This document shows positions 1 to 11,049 of a stretch of DNA of 64,000 bases, piece by piece. Each line of letters opens with the position of its first letter. Position 1 is the first letter of the stretch. The notes below the pieces were generated by a model. It did no database searches. It was not told the DNA's origin and worked only from the letters and a program-made list of their open reading frames with translations. This stretch comes from Calliopum simillimum (taxonomy: Eukaryota; Arthropoda; Insecta; Diptera; Lauxaniidae). A program made the translations under genes and the position numbers. The stretch covers positions 45,258,245 to 45,322,244 of the forward strand of contig OX638372.1 of assembly GCA_951812925.1 (NCBI GenBank). Reading direction: 5' to 3'.

Positions 1-2
1 GG

Positions 3-173
3 ATTGGTGGCTCCTTTAAGCGAAATGCTTCAAGAGCAGGTTTGCAGAGATCTTACCAAGGCCAAATAACTGATGCTAAGCCACTTTTTGAATGGGCAAA
101 TAATAAAAAGTGCGACATAGTTTGTCATTATTGTGCGATTGGTGAATATGAAGCAACTGCATCGCAACTTTGA
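3..173 (+). pseudogene. Unrecognised open fragment at the window edge
   Basis: An open frame enters from the left edge and runs 56 codons to a TGA at 171-173. It contains two close cysteines and a histidine (CDIVCHYC). The residue mix looks coding-like, but there is no start and I recognise no family. It ends about 40 bases before the pogo-like element that begins near 212. It could be the tail of another mobile-element protein or chance. Function unknown. Confidence 0.2.
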
Positions 174-211
174 AAATGTGAATACCATTCCAGGGACCCT
201 GAAATTTTATA

Positions 212-1424
212 GGGGAATGTGGGGTAAAGTGGGAAATTTTTTTTAGAAGCTCCATAAATTAAATAAGCTATATTTTTACCGAAGAAACGAACCGAAAATA
301 TGGATTTTCTGTTGAGTACGACGCTTTGACTGAGAATGCCAAAATGGCAAAAATTAAAAATCGTGGGGTAAAGTGGGAAACTTTCAAAAAGTCATTAAAA
401 CTAACACAAATGTTGAAACAAAGTTTTAATATCTTTATTGTAAGTCAAAAAAGGTTCAGAGAACACACCCATAAGAGTAAATATGGAAAAAAAATTTTAA
501 TGGAAAAAAATAGATGAAAAATGTGTTTGAAAAAATGTGTTTAAAAATAGGTGAAATTGTAGCTTATTCGTCGTTCTCTGATGAAACATCCAAGTCCGGG
601 TCACAGTTTTGCCATAAAAGAAGCTTGTAGTGAGGTTAACGCATTTCAAGTAAAATGGATGTTGATAATCCTTTTTGTTGCATTTGATGGTATTGTGACT
701 GGTCATGATTTAGGGCATGAGTTCCATGCAAATGGTGCAAAAATCACGATCTTCATCAGAGCTAGCACTTCTTTGTTTGCTTGACGCTTTCTTTGCTGGT
801 GGTGCTTTTTGCTCCTGGCACTTTATTTTTTTGTGATTCGCTTTCCTCTTTCTTCCGTTTATTGCCTAAACGTTTCTCAACTGCTTTTTACAACTCGTTT
901 AGCTTTTCCGGAGTTGTTAAAACGGCGCTTTTCATGCTTTCCGACCTCTACTAGAATTCTGCTTTTCTTGGCCAATAATACGTTGACAAATGGGGACGAG
1001 CAATCGTAAAATAATATTTTCCACTTTACCCCATACAAAATTTCCCACTTCACCAAGACACCACATTTTGCAAAAAAATGTGAACGACAGTGTTTTGCTC
1101 TATGAACTACACGGAATCCTTTTGCGTTATCAAAATTAAGACTACAAAGAATATTTTAGTGCATTTACAATCGGTTTATCTCCAAAAACAGTACATATAT
1201 CGATGTTTAAAAATTTAAAAATTAAATTTCGAAATCACTTAAAAACTTTGCATGATTCCAGAGAGCACAAAACTGCGTTTGCACGCGTCGCGATACCATA
1301 AAGATTTGCTTACGGTCATTGCAAGTACATGTCAGAAGCTGCAGCTGACAGCTGCACTTTGCTAATTTGCCCGGAAAGAGGCATTTCCCACTTTACCCCA
1401 ATTCCCACTTTACCCCACTTACCC
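212..1424 (-). mobile_element. Decayed pogo-like (Tc1/mariner superfamily) element with terminal inverted repeats
   Basis: The left end reads GGGGAATGTGGGGTAAAGTG and the complement of the right end reads GGGTAAGTGGGGTAAAGTGG, giving a terminal inverted repeat of about 24 bp. TA lies directly before the left end; near the right end a TA follows after one extra T, so the target duplication is probable rather than exact. The GGGGTAAAGTGGGA motif recurs at about 366 and, inverted, at about 1020 and 1390. The inside carries remains of a pogo/jerky-type transposase on the minus strand. About 1.2 kb is shorter than an intact pogo-like element, so most of the transposase is deleted. Confidence 0.6.
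551..965 (-). pseudogene. Pogo/jerky-type transposase C-terminal relic
   Basis: Read on the minus strand in pieces: first SAVLTTPEKLNEL, then a lysine/glutamate-rich linker, then SSDEDRDFCTICMELMP, then HP..LKCVNL, and finally NCDPDLDVSSENDE followed by a stop. A TPEK motif, a basic linker, a CxxC...H...C...CxxC PHD-like finger and an acidic Asp/Ser tail are the usual C-terminus of insect pogo/Tigger-like DDE transposases. The coding sequence is broken by a TAA after LNEL, a stop after MELMP and frame changes between the pieces. The DDE catalytic core and the N-terminal DNA-binding domain are not visible. Family assignment comes from the tail architecture alone. Confidence 0.5.
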
Positions 1425-1479
1425 TTAGGTGGTTTTGTCTTCCTTACTAGAAAAATATTTTGGTAGGTCGAAAATAGGT

Positions 1480-1930
1480 ACTATAGCGTTTTTAGTTCTT
1501 TAGTACTAAAATAGTAGAAAATTTAGTACTTTTTACAAAATACAAAAAAATTTACCTTGTGCGCATAGCGTGATTATCCCTTTCTAAAAATGGTAAAAAC
1601 ATGAAAATAGGCTAAGAAATGTTCCAGTTATGGGCCATTTTGTGGCCGGACCTTTTATTCAAATTTTCAAAAGATTATAACTTCTAAGCCTCGAGACATA
1701 CCAATTTTTCCTCTTTTTTAATTGAAAGATAATTTTTGCTTCTTTCCAAAAATATATTTAGGAAGGTAAAAAAAAGTGTACCTGGCCACGTTTTTTGCAG
1801 TTTAGTACTAAAATAGAAGTAAATTTAGTACTTTTTATCAAATACGAAAAATTCAATACCTTTCCAAAAGTGGTCTGAGCATGAAAATCGGCTAAGAAAT
1901 GTCAAAGTTATTTACAATTATTCGAGAAGA
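1480..1930. repeat. Two degenerate direct repeats about 310 bp apart
   Basis: The segment at about 1490-1630 (TTTAGTACT...TTTTTACAAAATAC, then 'catgaaaataggctaagaaatgt') recurs at about 1800-1905 in the same orientation. The two copies share the order of motifs with scattered differences. No coding content or terminal repeats were identified. Confidence 0.5.
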
Positions 1931-1931
1931 G

Positions 1932-4290
1932 TTCGTCATAATTTTCCGATTATTTCTCACTTTGCACCCCTCTACAAGCCACAAAAAAAAAATCGCAATT
2001 TTTTTTTTTGCAATTTCTAAAAGATTAGGCATGAAACGACACCATGTACCAAATTTCAGCGAAATCGGAAGGTGTGTGGCAGATCTTGTTACGCTAGGCA
2101 TGGAATGACTGAATATCAGCTCAAATAAATATAATTTAGAGGTCGTTCAACTCAAAAACAATATTTTTTGATGCGGTCGTTTGAGTTTTTCGACATTTCT
2201 TTAGTAAATTAGATGCTGTAATGAACTATTATGGAGGTATTATCAAAGCATTGTAAAGTGAATAATCTACTCCAATGACTTATGATTTGTTTAAATTGAG
2301 GATTCTGCGAGGCACAACCCAGGAAAATGCCCTGCTCAATGAAACTCAGGTAAAAGATACCTGGTAAAAAATATTACATACTCGTACTACACAAGTAATA
2401 GTAAAGTTCCTCTCGGATATTTAACTTGTAGAAGTGCAGTAAGTTCACGAAGGGCTTACAGTGCAGAAAACCCTAAAATAATAATCAAAATGTATTTTAA
2501 ACTGAACAAAAATATCAATTTGACTTCATTTTCTTTTGTTGCCATAAAAGTTCCTTAAAATAAAATTTAATTTTATTTTCATAACCTCGATATTTAGATT
2601 TAAAAATGTATTTTTCACTAAAATTGTGCTAAAATATTCATTTTTTACTTTCATACTTTGTAATAAATTTTAGCAATTTATATTTTTTAAGTATTTCTAC
2701 TTAGAAATTTAAAATCGAAAAGAAAAAAAAAAAATGTTTACTGCACTTGAGAAAATAAATAAAGCTGCCAATAAAATTATTTATGAGCTCGTTAACAAGC
2801 GTTTCAACAATTTGATTTTAATTTCTTCTGTATTTTGACTGAAAGTGGAGGTGTTGTTGTATTATTGTTACTTTATGATGGCTAAAATTATTTTTTTTTT
2901 GCCACAAACAATTTCCACGGAGGGGGGTGGAGGGGGTTCAAATTTAAATTTGCTACATTTAATTTTTCAATAGTGGCATTTAAATTAGATTATAATAGAT
3001 AGATTTAGAAGAGAAAGGAACAAAAAGTTGTTTGTTGCATACGCTACATGGCCTATTAATGGCTATGCGTTTGTATTTTTGGGCGCATGTGTTTGTTAGT
3101 AGGTCCTATTTATAATCTACCACCATGTGCCTTTTGCTTTGTAGTGCAATCATTTTGCAACAAAGAGGTCGTGATTTTTGTAACAATTATTCAGATTTTG
3201 TATTTTAGTAAAATGCATTTGGCATGTTAACGATTACATTTGACATGTCATGCATGTTAATGACAGTTTTGGTTGTTTTAGGTCATGTTCTCATTGTTTT
3301 TGCGATATGCTGAAATTAAGTCAAGGGTCATGTGTAATTATGATTGGCACTTGGTCATGTCACTTTAATGTGGAGTTTTACAAGTGAAAATTTGGTGGAA
3401 TGGGAACAAAAAAAAAACAATAATTTCTGTGCTGATTTTACTAAGCTGATTCTGCATAGCACTTGTACATCAAAACGTTGCACAGTGCGAAATTTGGGTT
3501 TGAGGTTTAGCGGAACTTTATTCAATTTTTGAAATACATCAAATGCATAAGATTATTCATTATTTCGGTAGCTTAATATCCCACCTCAAAAACCTCATAC
3601 TCAGTTTGGTGAATAACTCTGAGAAACAACTGCAAAATGCACCTGAAACTTGCATTTCTTATTCATTCATACTTTTTGACTATAGAAAGTTTCGATTTGT
3701 TTAAGTTTATAGATTGGTACATAAAAACGATGAGTCGGTAGGACGCGAAAATTTTTTCATTTATTTTTTATTAAAATTGTCACTTATTGGCATTCAAATA
3801 ATTGCAGAATCTTTTCTTACTCGTGTGTAATTTGTTTGTGAAAATTGTGCTTTTTAAGAAGTTCATAAGATTTACATTTTCAACTTCATTGGATACCTTA
3901 AAAGGTGTTACCACAAATCGCCCTTTTGAAACGTACAAAATTTGAAAGGTAGGTTTATCCTCTACTAGAAACACAAACCATATTCCGCGATATTTTCCGA
4001 TCCTCTTTTAAACTAAACCTTTTCCCGAATGTCTTTGGAAATTTCATATAACACCGAAATTTCATGAAAAACCGACATCGGACGCCATCGTTGGTTTTGT
4101 TTTGGGAAAAATAGGCTCACCAACACTAACATCTGACACTCTCCATAGCTTAAAGGTAACTATTCTTACGCAAATTTATAATATACAAAAAAGGTAGGGG
4201 GAATCCTTTCGAAATTTAGAAGCATTTCTTACCCCCTTAATTTTTTATGGTATTTTGATAAGAAAATGGTTATATCTATCAAGTTTCTTA
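1932..4290. other. AT-rich stretch without a recognisable gene
   Basis: Short open frames only, none with a recognisable domain. The one compositional oddity is a G-rich run at about 2920-2938 (aGGGGGGtGGaGGGGG) in a T/A-rich setting. Nothing else was supported here. Confidence 0.5.
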
Positions 4291-4317
4291 GCGATATCTG
4301 GTATGGGAGCAAAAATG

Positions 4318-4372
4318 TATGTATGTATTCTCCTTTAACTCCTAGGAGGAGCATAGGGCCAATTATGGGAGC
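4318..4372 (-). mobile_element. 3'-terminal scrap of an RTE-like LINE
   Basis: The motif TTAACTCCTAGGAGGAGCAT followed by AGGGCCAAT matches the 3' coding end of the LINE fragments at 40668-40797 and 21262-21450 (complement of the L-A-L-C-S region). Only about 55 bp remain, followed on the 3' side by a short ATGT-type run. The assignment rests on similarity to the longer copies in this window. Confidence 0.4.
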
Positions 4373-4515
4373 AAAAATACAACGTTTTAAACATTTCCAT
4401 ATATGGGTGGTATAATAACCCCTTGTCTGATCCCCCTTAATTTTTGCACAGTGTTTTGACAATTAAATATATATCCAAGTATTAAGTTTCATAACTTTAA
4501 CTGCTATATGTGCTA

Positions 4516-4710
4516 TCCCAGTGTGCCAGACGGTTCAAATCTTCGCTTTTTTATCCGTTACGGATCAGTTACTGATCCGTTGGCGAGAGAGATTCCCAAA
4601 AAAAAAGCGAATCGTTTTTTTTTTTTTTTTGGAATTTCTCCCGCAAACGGATCAGTAACGGATCCGTAACGGGTAAAAAAAGGAGATATGAGTCGCCTGG
4701 CACACTGGGA
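4516..4710. mobile_element. 195-bp palindromic MITE flanked by TA
   Basis: The ends are TCCCAGTGTGCCAGACGGTT on the left and, as complement, TCCCAGTGTGCCAGGCGACT on the right. TA lies on both sides (4514-4515 and 4711-4712). Inside, CGGATCAGTAACGGATC-type segments face each other around A/T runs, so nearly the whole element folds on itself. TA duplication and small size suit a Tc1/mariner-mobilised MITE. It has no coding capacity. Confidence 0.75.
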
Positions 4711-4794
4711 TATGTCAAACTTTATTATGGTGTTGCCAGATTTTAGCTATTGCCACTAGTGTTGCCAGTTCCCGAAATATAAATAGTGCACCTC

Positions 4795-5240
4795 GTAGTA
4801 TTTGACATACATAGAACTGTGGTTAAATGATTTTTCGGAATTCCGGAAAAATCCAAGATGGTGGCCATATGAAATCCGGTCCAACTTTACGATACATACA
4901 TGTATCCGATTTTAATGAAATTATAAGGGGTGAGTGCAGAAAGATATGAGCTTTTGAAAAAAAAATACACTGAAAAAAAAAAAAAAAATTTATTTTAAGT
5001 TGAAAAAAAACTTTTTTTTCTTTTTTAAATCCAATTTGGAGCTTGGTGCATCCTTTTTATTATTTTTTTTTTTGAAATATTTTTATTTAAAATTAAATTT
5101 TGTAATTATTTTCCGATCTTCAAAATTGTTGTATTTTTTACGGTTATTATTATTAATTTTTTAAGTTGTTTAATGTTGTGCTTATCATGTGTCCGTTGGT
5201 GCACGTATGCTACTATATAGGGTTGCCACCGTCCAGACGG
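4795..5240. repeat. Foldback family B, single arm
   Basis: The 4795-4980 part is similar, inverted, to 14800-14990 (shared 'gagcttttgaaaa', 'tccgattttaatgaaatt', a TTCCGGAA-like segment). The 5030-5240 part is similar, direct, to 14140-14350 (shared TTTGGAGCTTG.TGCA, TTGCCACCGTCC). This is therefore one arm of the element seen as a palindrome at 14127-14990. The second arm is missing here. Confidence 0.6.
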
Positions 5241-5244
5241 TGTG

Positions 5245-5825
5245 GTGAACAAATTTTATTGAATAAAAGGAAAAAAAAGTTTTTTTGAAGTTCCCATACG
5301 TTTTAGTTGGCAAACTATTAAACAAGTTAAAGTATTTATCTCATGAGATAAATTTAAAAATTCGTATAGATTAGAGAATTTTCAATTAGTACTGTACAAT
5401 AAAATATGCACATATGATTTGTAAAATGGCTGTAGAATTAGGTTGTAAATTGCTTAAGTTGGCTATAAACTTCCTTTGTCTTCAACCTGTGCAGCAGATC
5501 AGACGTCCCGCTCAGAAGTTAATAAAACTTTTAAAAATTTTAATAATCAGTAAAACAAACATTATATGAAGTTTTGGTTATCGTTTCATAACTCAAGTCA
5601 GAAAAAAAAGCGTCTAAATAGAGAGTAAATTCCATTGTTTTGCTGTACGATAGGAAAATTAACCACAATATCTATCACATGTTGGAATAAATTCTGAGTA
5701 AGTTATTTTTTGTAGAGAATCGTGTGTCCAAATAATTTCTATTTTTCGTCTTAATAGAAATTATATTGATTCATCGGAAGATTGAGGAGATAAATTTGGA
5801 TTACCTTTGCTGCCTGGTCAGCACA
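5245..5825. other. AT-rich stretch with no gene identified
   Basis: No repeat matching others in the window and no coding signal were seen. It lies upstream of the candidate leader exon. Confidence 0.4.
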
Positions 5826-5829
5826 GTTA

Positions 5830-6808
5830 TCAGTTTCTTGCTGGGTTTCAGTTTTTTTTGTGGAGAGCAAGTGGAACCAAAGCGGGATAAAAATCGACGA
5901 TTTGCTATATAACCAGCATAAACTTGCTCTCCAGAAAATTTAGTATTGCAGCATATATATACTTTTATCAGTACAGTTGGAACTGGGAATAAAGCAAAGT
6001 GCAGAAAGAAAAGGCTAGATTTTAAAACCTTCTTGTAATTCGAAGAAGTCGGGAAGAAAAAGGAAAAAAAAAACACATAATTTAGTATAAAATTAAATTT
6101 AATTATCGTTGATAGTCGCGGGAATAAGTTTAAATTCGATTAATAAAGATCCGTCGATCATCATAAATGTGCATTTCCAATATCAGTAAGGTTAGGGAAA
6201 CAGATAAGCAAAATTAGAATTAAAGTGGAAAGTGAAAAAAAAAAGTTATTAATTAAATAAGATCTAAATTTCGAATAGAAACGAAATGTGCAAAAAAAAA
6301 AAAAAAAAAAATTACATTATATACATAAAAAAATATTTTTCATCTATATAGCGGATTATTTAGTTTAGCTCAGTGAAAAGAATTTGCATATACATATAAA
6401 AAAAAACTAACGTTATATATATAAGAATATAAGAGACTACAAGTGATATGCAAGTTGAAAAAAAAATTTAAGTAAAAAAAAAGATTAAATTAAGAAAGAA
6501 GTAAAAGTAATAGTTTAAATGCAAGTATATTAAAGAAAAGAAAAGTTAAAATTAATTTTGGAAAAGTGAAAAATTTAAAGATTCAAAATTAGTCTAAAGG
6601 CATTTTATGAAATTTGATTGCAAGCAAAATATTAATGAAAAGTCCGTAAACGAAAATTTTAAGGTTTAAGCCAAGTTAAGACTCTTGGCCATAAAATTGC
6701 AACATTGATTGGCAACATAATTCTCCTTAACATCAAGTTTACAGCTGGCAACATTTCTCATCGGGTACATTACCATCATCGGAGGCCTCTGCTGATCAAC
6801 ATGTATAC
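5830..6808 (+). other. Candidate 5' leader exon of a host gene
   Basis: The strand is strongly A-rich from about 6090 to 6660 and lacks the palindromic repeats found elsewhere, as many fly 5' untranslated regions do. Initiator-like TCAGTT words occur at 5830 and 5848, but I see no convincing downstream promoter element. It ends with CAACATGTATAC, in which the ATG is in a good fly translation context, directly followed by a GTGAGT splice donor at 6809. The transcription start is inferred only. Confidence 0.3.
6801..6808 (+). CDS. Candidate first coding bases (Met-Tyr-Thr...) before a strong splice donor
   Basis: ATGTATAC ends at a donor reading AC|GTGAGTACT, close to the consensus. The context CAAC before ATG is favourable in flies. 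The eight bases leave the reading frame after two bases of a codon. Joined to an acceptor at 7744|7745 the frame continues openly for about 55 codons. I do not recognise the resulting protein. The signal pair could be coincidental, as only transcript evidence would confirm it. If real, most of the window downstream would be intron or 3' flank. Confidence 0.3.
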
Positions 6809-7744
6809 GTGAGTACTCTTTTTTTTGCCTGTATGTAATTTACGCTCTCAGAGCTAATAAATTAAAGAAGCACATTAGAAATTGAAAGGTGATTGATTGA
6901 AAGAGAATTTCGGTTCAAGTCCGTGGTGAATAATGTAAACGGAATGGAGTTGTAAAGTTTTTTTCTTTGCTCTTCAGTATTGAGTATTTCATTTTGTTTG
7001 CATTTTCTTTTATTTTTTGCTTACATTGATCACTTCGTTTAAATTTTGTCTATGCTGTTAACATAAATGTTACAGTAAATTAAAAGTTGAATTTTGGAAT
7101 TACATTTATTGATGCGAGATCAGAATTAATCAAATTATTTTTTTTTCTTAAGTTTTGCTACTTGCTAGGCTTTTAAAATCCATTTATAATTAATTGAAAA
7201 TTTTGCGCAAATGATAATTAGAAATTTTTGTTAAAAAGAATTGTAATCTAATTTCTATAAATGTTATACATTTAGGCTTAGATCTTCTGTTTAAGATTAA
7301 AAAAAAAAAAAAATACAAGGATAAATGGTTTTAAAAGAAGTGCCATAAGGATTAATTTGTTTGTAATAAGCAAAAATTTAGGTCTATATTAAGTGAATTA
7401 TGGATTGAAATTTGTTAAGAATAAATTTGGAAATATGTCGAATTAAATTTAATATTTTTTTTCCTTCAGGGATGAATTAGGGTAGAATACATTAAGGTTT
7501 TAAAGGGATCCTATAAAAATGTTTCGGGATTTAGGATCATGGTAGGGAGGGTAAAGACCCGTGTATCTTCTGATCTGTCTTGAAGATTCAATCACCACTT
7601 TAGTTACTGCCTTCATTTTGTTGTTTTTTTAATTTTGCTCTGTTAGCCTTAATGGGGTTTAATTTGAATTTGGGGTCATCAAGTCCATTTAGTTTAGTAA
7701 AGTTTAGTTTGTTAAGTCAGTTCTTTTATGACGCTTTTATTTAG
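6809..7744 (+). other. Putative 936-bp intron
   Basis: It starts GTGAGT and ends with a T-rich tract and TTTATTTAG at 7744. The interior is AT-rich with no recognisable feature. It is an intron only if the two flanking candidate exons are real. Confidence 0.25.
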
Positions 7745-7910
7745 GGAGTCTATAATAATATATGTATGGTCCTTTGGTAGTGCTAGAGAGTCAAAACCCA
7801 CCCCACCCGACTGCAAGCTAGCAGATCAATGGCTCCCGCTCGACTCAATATCCTCCAACAGCAATGGAACTCCTACTGGAGTTTTAATATGGCAAAATGT
7901 ACATTACAAC
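7745..7910 (+). CDS. Candidate second coding exon, partial; product unknown
   Basis: Downstream of a T-rich TTTATTTAG acceptor the frame set by ATGTATAC stays open and reads T-ESIIIYVWSFGSARESK, then a proline-rich PTPPDCKLADQWLPL, then a Ser/Asn stretch and GVLIWQNVHYN. The part from about 7790 to 7890 is visibly richer in G and C than its surroundings, which fits coding sequence. A repeat of family A begins at about 7911 (GGTATTTTTTTT), so a donor there would lie in repeat sequence and is weak. No signal peptide, domain or homologue is recognised. The minus strand also has a partly open frame here. It may be a gene broken by a repeat insertion. Confidence 0.25.
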
Positions 7911-8170
7911 GGTATTTTTTTTCGGTGGCCCCTAGTAAAATTTTTTTAGAATATTTTTGGAGCAGATTTTAACCAAATTTTTGAAAAAAAAGGTCAAAAA
8001 GACCCTTTAAAATGGCACATAATGGGTTAAGATGTTCTAAAAAATTTTTCCATGCTCGATTTCATGTTTCACCCCTTATATCGCGTTTTAAAGGGTCTTT
8101 TTGACCTCTTTTTCCAAAAACTTGGTTGAAATGGGTTAAAATATTTTCCAAAAATATTGTTTATTTGGTT
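7911..8170. repeat. Foldback family A, short palindromic copy
   Basis: GGTCAAAAAGACCC at about 8002 faces GGGTCTTTTTGACC at about 8093, with AAAATGGCACATAATGGGTT-like arms and a 40-80 base centre. The same core occurs at 14446, 14564, 29088 and 47447. The preceding 'ggtggcccctagtaaaattt' also resembles the start of the copies near 29020 and 14370. No coding content was seen. Confidence 0.65.
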
Positions 8171-8362
8171 TGAAAAAGTATTTAACAAAATATATCTCGC
8201 AGACAAATAACATAATTTTATTATAATTAAATACCTTCATTTGGTTTTTTGTGATAATATATTTTTTATGAGAGAGTTCTACTCTGATTGATTAAAAATT
8301 TTAAGCGCTCAATTTTAATTAATTCTCCAATGAATCATAAAATCAATTCTTCTGTCACAGTA

Positions 8363-9703
8363 CAGTCATTTGGTAGTTTTACCTCGAAAGTTTTGCGGGA
8401 TTTTTGCAAATGAGTTATTTTATAGATTTCGATGTGCTCTTTCAGAATTTCAACTTTGCTACCTCGAATCGTGTCCGCTCGCGCCGCCATATTGGAAAAA
8501 TGGCGCCCAAAGTCAGTTTTTTACAAATATCTCTTTAACGGTTATATTTAGAGAAAAATACTGTGGAGCAATATTATGGCTTATAAAATTATTACCTTTC
8601 AATTGTTTTCATGCGACTTATAACTCAGGAGATATCCTAATTCAAAATTTTAAAAAAATTAGTAAATTGTGCATGAAGTGATGTGTTGAGCTTAAAATTT
8701 CGATAACTCATGAACGGTGAGTCACACGTTTAAAGTAAAAATATTTGTTAATAGGGAATTACTTGCACTACAATAAACATGGTATTTTTTTTTCATATGA
8801 CTTATAGTTTAGGAGATATTTTTTCAACAAACCTAAAATTAAGAAAAAAACCGTTTTTTCAAAATAGCTCCAAAACGGTTCGTTCTAGAAAAAAAAATTT
8901 TCTCGCATTTTGTAGAACGTTCGATTTCCTATAAGGGTTTCTTCAAACTGTTTTTTCGTCAGACTTACCCTTCATGAGATATCGCGACTTGAAAATCATT
9001 CAAAATTGCACATAGTAGGGCGCATGGTACAATGTTCAATTTTGAATGATTTTCAAGTCGTGATATCTCATGAACGGTAAGTCGGACGAAAAAACACTTC
9101 GAAGAGATCCTTATAGGAAATTGAACGTTCTACAAAATGCGAGAACCGTTTTGGAGATATTTTGAAAAAACGGTTTTTTTCTAAAATTTAGGTTGGTTTA
9201 AAAAATATATCATAAACTATAGGTCATCTGAAAAAAGAAATCATATGTAGATTGTAGTGAAAGTAATTCCTTACAAACAAATATTTTTACTTTAAACGTG
9301 TAACTCACCGTTCATGAGTTATCATAATTTTAAGCTCAACACATCACTGTGCCTATTCATAAGCGGCATGCACAATTTACTAATTTCTATCGAATTTTGA
9401 ATTAAGATATCTCCTGAATTATAAGTCGTACGAAAACAATTGAATGGTAATTTTTATAGAAAATTTTATAAGCTACAATATTGTGCCACAATATTTTTCT
9501 ATAAATGTAACCGTTAAAGAGATATAAGTATGTAAAAAACTGATTTTGGACGCCATTTTTCCAATTTGGCAGCGTGGGCGGATACGATTCGAGGTAGCAA
9601 AGTTGAAATTCTGAAAGAGCACATCGAAATCTATAAAATAACTCATTTGCAAAAATCCCGCAAAACTTTCCAGGTAACATCATTTTATTCTCCCAAATGA
9701 TTG
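8363..9703. mobile_element. 1.34-kb palindromic element with about 650-bp inverted arms, flanked by TA
   Basis: The left end is CAGTCATTTGGTAGTTTTAC and the complement of the right end starts CAATCATTTGG. TA lies on both sides (8361-8362, 9704-9705). The arms are similar along their full length: the GCCATATTGG region at about 8485 is matched near 9560, and TTCATGAGATATC-type words occur on either side of the centre at about 9000-9035. No transposase is present, so it is non-autonomous. The TA target and the ends suit a Tc1/mariner superfamily source. Partial copies occur at 53643 and 61680. Confidence 0.8.
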
Positions 9704-9705
9704 TA

Positions 9706-10770
9706 CTATCAGTATTTAAGAAGATATTGGCGAAATACAAAAATGAAAAAATGTCCATACAAACGAAAAAAATAATTTCATTGAAGTTCTCTTTTTATTG
9801 TCTAGTTGTGTTTGGCCTTGAAAATAAAATTTTGCCCCAATTATTGAGTTCTTGAAAATTTACTTTTTCCTGTGATGTTTGTGCTTTTTTAGCACAGTTT
9901 TTTTAAATTCACAACCATTTCCAAGTTTACTCTCCACTTTACTTACGATTTCATATACTCACACATAGAATTTATTTTCGGCAAAAATTTGATGAAAACA
10001 AAAAAATCCAAAACATTTGTTTATGTGTATAAAATTCAATCAACAAATTCTTTTTACCAATTTATTCGAGGTGTGAATATTAATTTTTTTTGCAATTATT
10101 TTTTCCACAAATCCACACACAGACTAGTTGATGAACTTTATCCGAAAACATATCTACTGTTGTAAAAAATCAAAAATGAAGAACCGGCATAATACAAGAT
10201 AAAAATTGTGAGAGTAAAAAATTTGGCGGAAGCCTTTATTATTGGAATCATGTTATTCGTATTTGAGTAGCAGCGGGTGGTATCATGGCAAAAATACTTA
10301 GCACTTATCAATCACAAGCACTTCGATGCCATTTGTTTCATTTTATTAAATTTGCTATTTGCAATTAACAAATTAGTTAATAAAAATAAAACAAAAACAT
10401 TCATTTATCACAATACTCGATCGAGGGATCGTGGGTTTTTGATTTTTTGTTGTGAGTTTTGATATACACAAATCATTAAGAATATTTTGAATACATAGTA
10501 TTTGGGCATGCCTTAAAAAATTGAGATATAGATACAGTATCTTGGTATTTGGTATGATAAACAGACAACATACACTCGAGTAGTGAGGTATGTAAGTATC
10601 TCTTGGATGAAAAACATTTTTAGACAGATGAAAATTTTGATATATAACAACATAGGAAATGAAGGTGGAAAATTTTTTTGGAAATAACGGAAAAATTTTG
10701 TATAGAATTTTTTTGACTTTATTTTCAAAAAAAAAAAAAAAAACTGGCGTTATTTCCAAAAAGTTTTTTT
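9706..10770. other. AT-rich stretch with no gene identified
   Basis: Short open frames on both strands have no recognisable domain and are lysine/asparagine/phenylalanine rich, as expected from AT-rich noncoding DNA. Nothing further was supported. Confidence 0.4.
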
Positions 10771-10771
10771 A

Positions 10772-10925
10772 GACCAGTCAAATTAGATACTGTCTACATA
10801 TGTGACTCATGCACAAATTGCAATCTTTATAAAACCTATACCAATCGATAGGGAATTTTGCCCTTAACAACATATCAAAATGGGTTCTCCCAGTTTTTCC
10901 GGAAAATTATGTAAATTGTGATTTT
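10772..10925. mobile_element. Copy of the GACCAGTCAAATTA MITE, right end eroded
   Basis: It starts TA|GACCAGTCAAATTA and carries 'ctataccaatcgatag' and 'caacatatcaaaatg' in the same order as the complement of the intact element at 17263-17414. The expected right terminal repeat is not clear after about 10925. Confidence 0.55.
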
Positions 10926-11049
10926 CCTCGTGAGGTAAAAAAAAGATAAAAAAGTTTGATGTTTCCGATTTCAGTAATGTTTGATTCTGTCATAAAGGGT
11001 GTTTTTTTAAATCCGATAGAACTTGAAACTGTAATAAATAACACAAAAA

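Noticed and set aside
2920..2938. G-quadruplex
   Set aside because: Four G runs exist only if one is a GG pair; too weak to call without a folding assay.
8370..8681. 103-codon frame mirrored by a 118-codon frame at 9402-9758
   Set aside because: Both are the two arms of one palindrome; the shared residues reflect DNA duplication and not a protein family.
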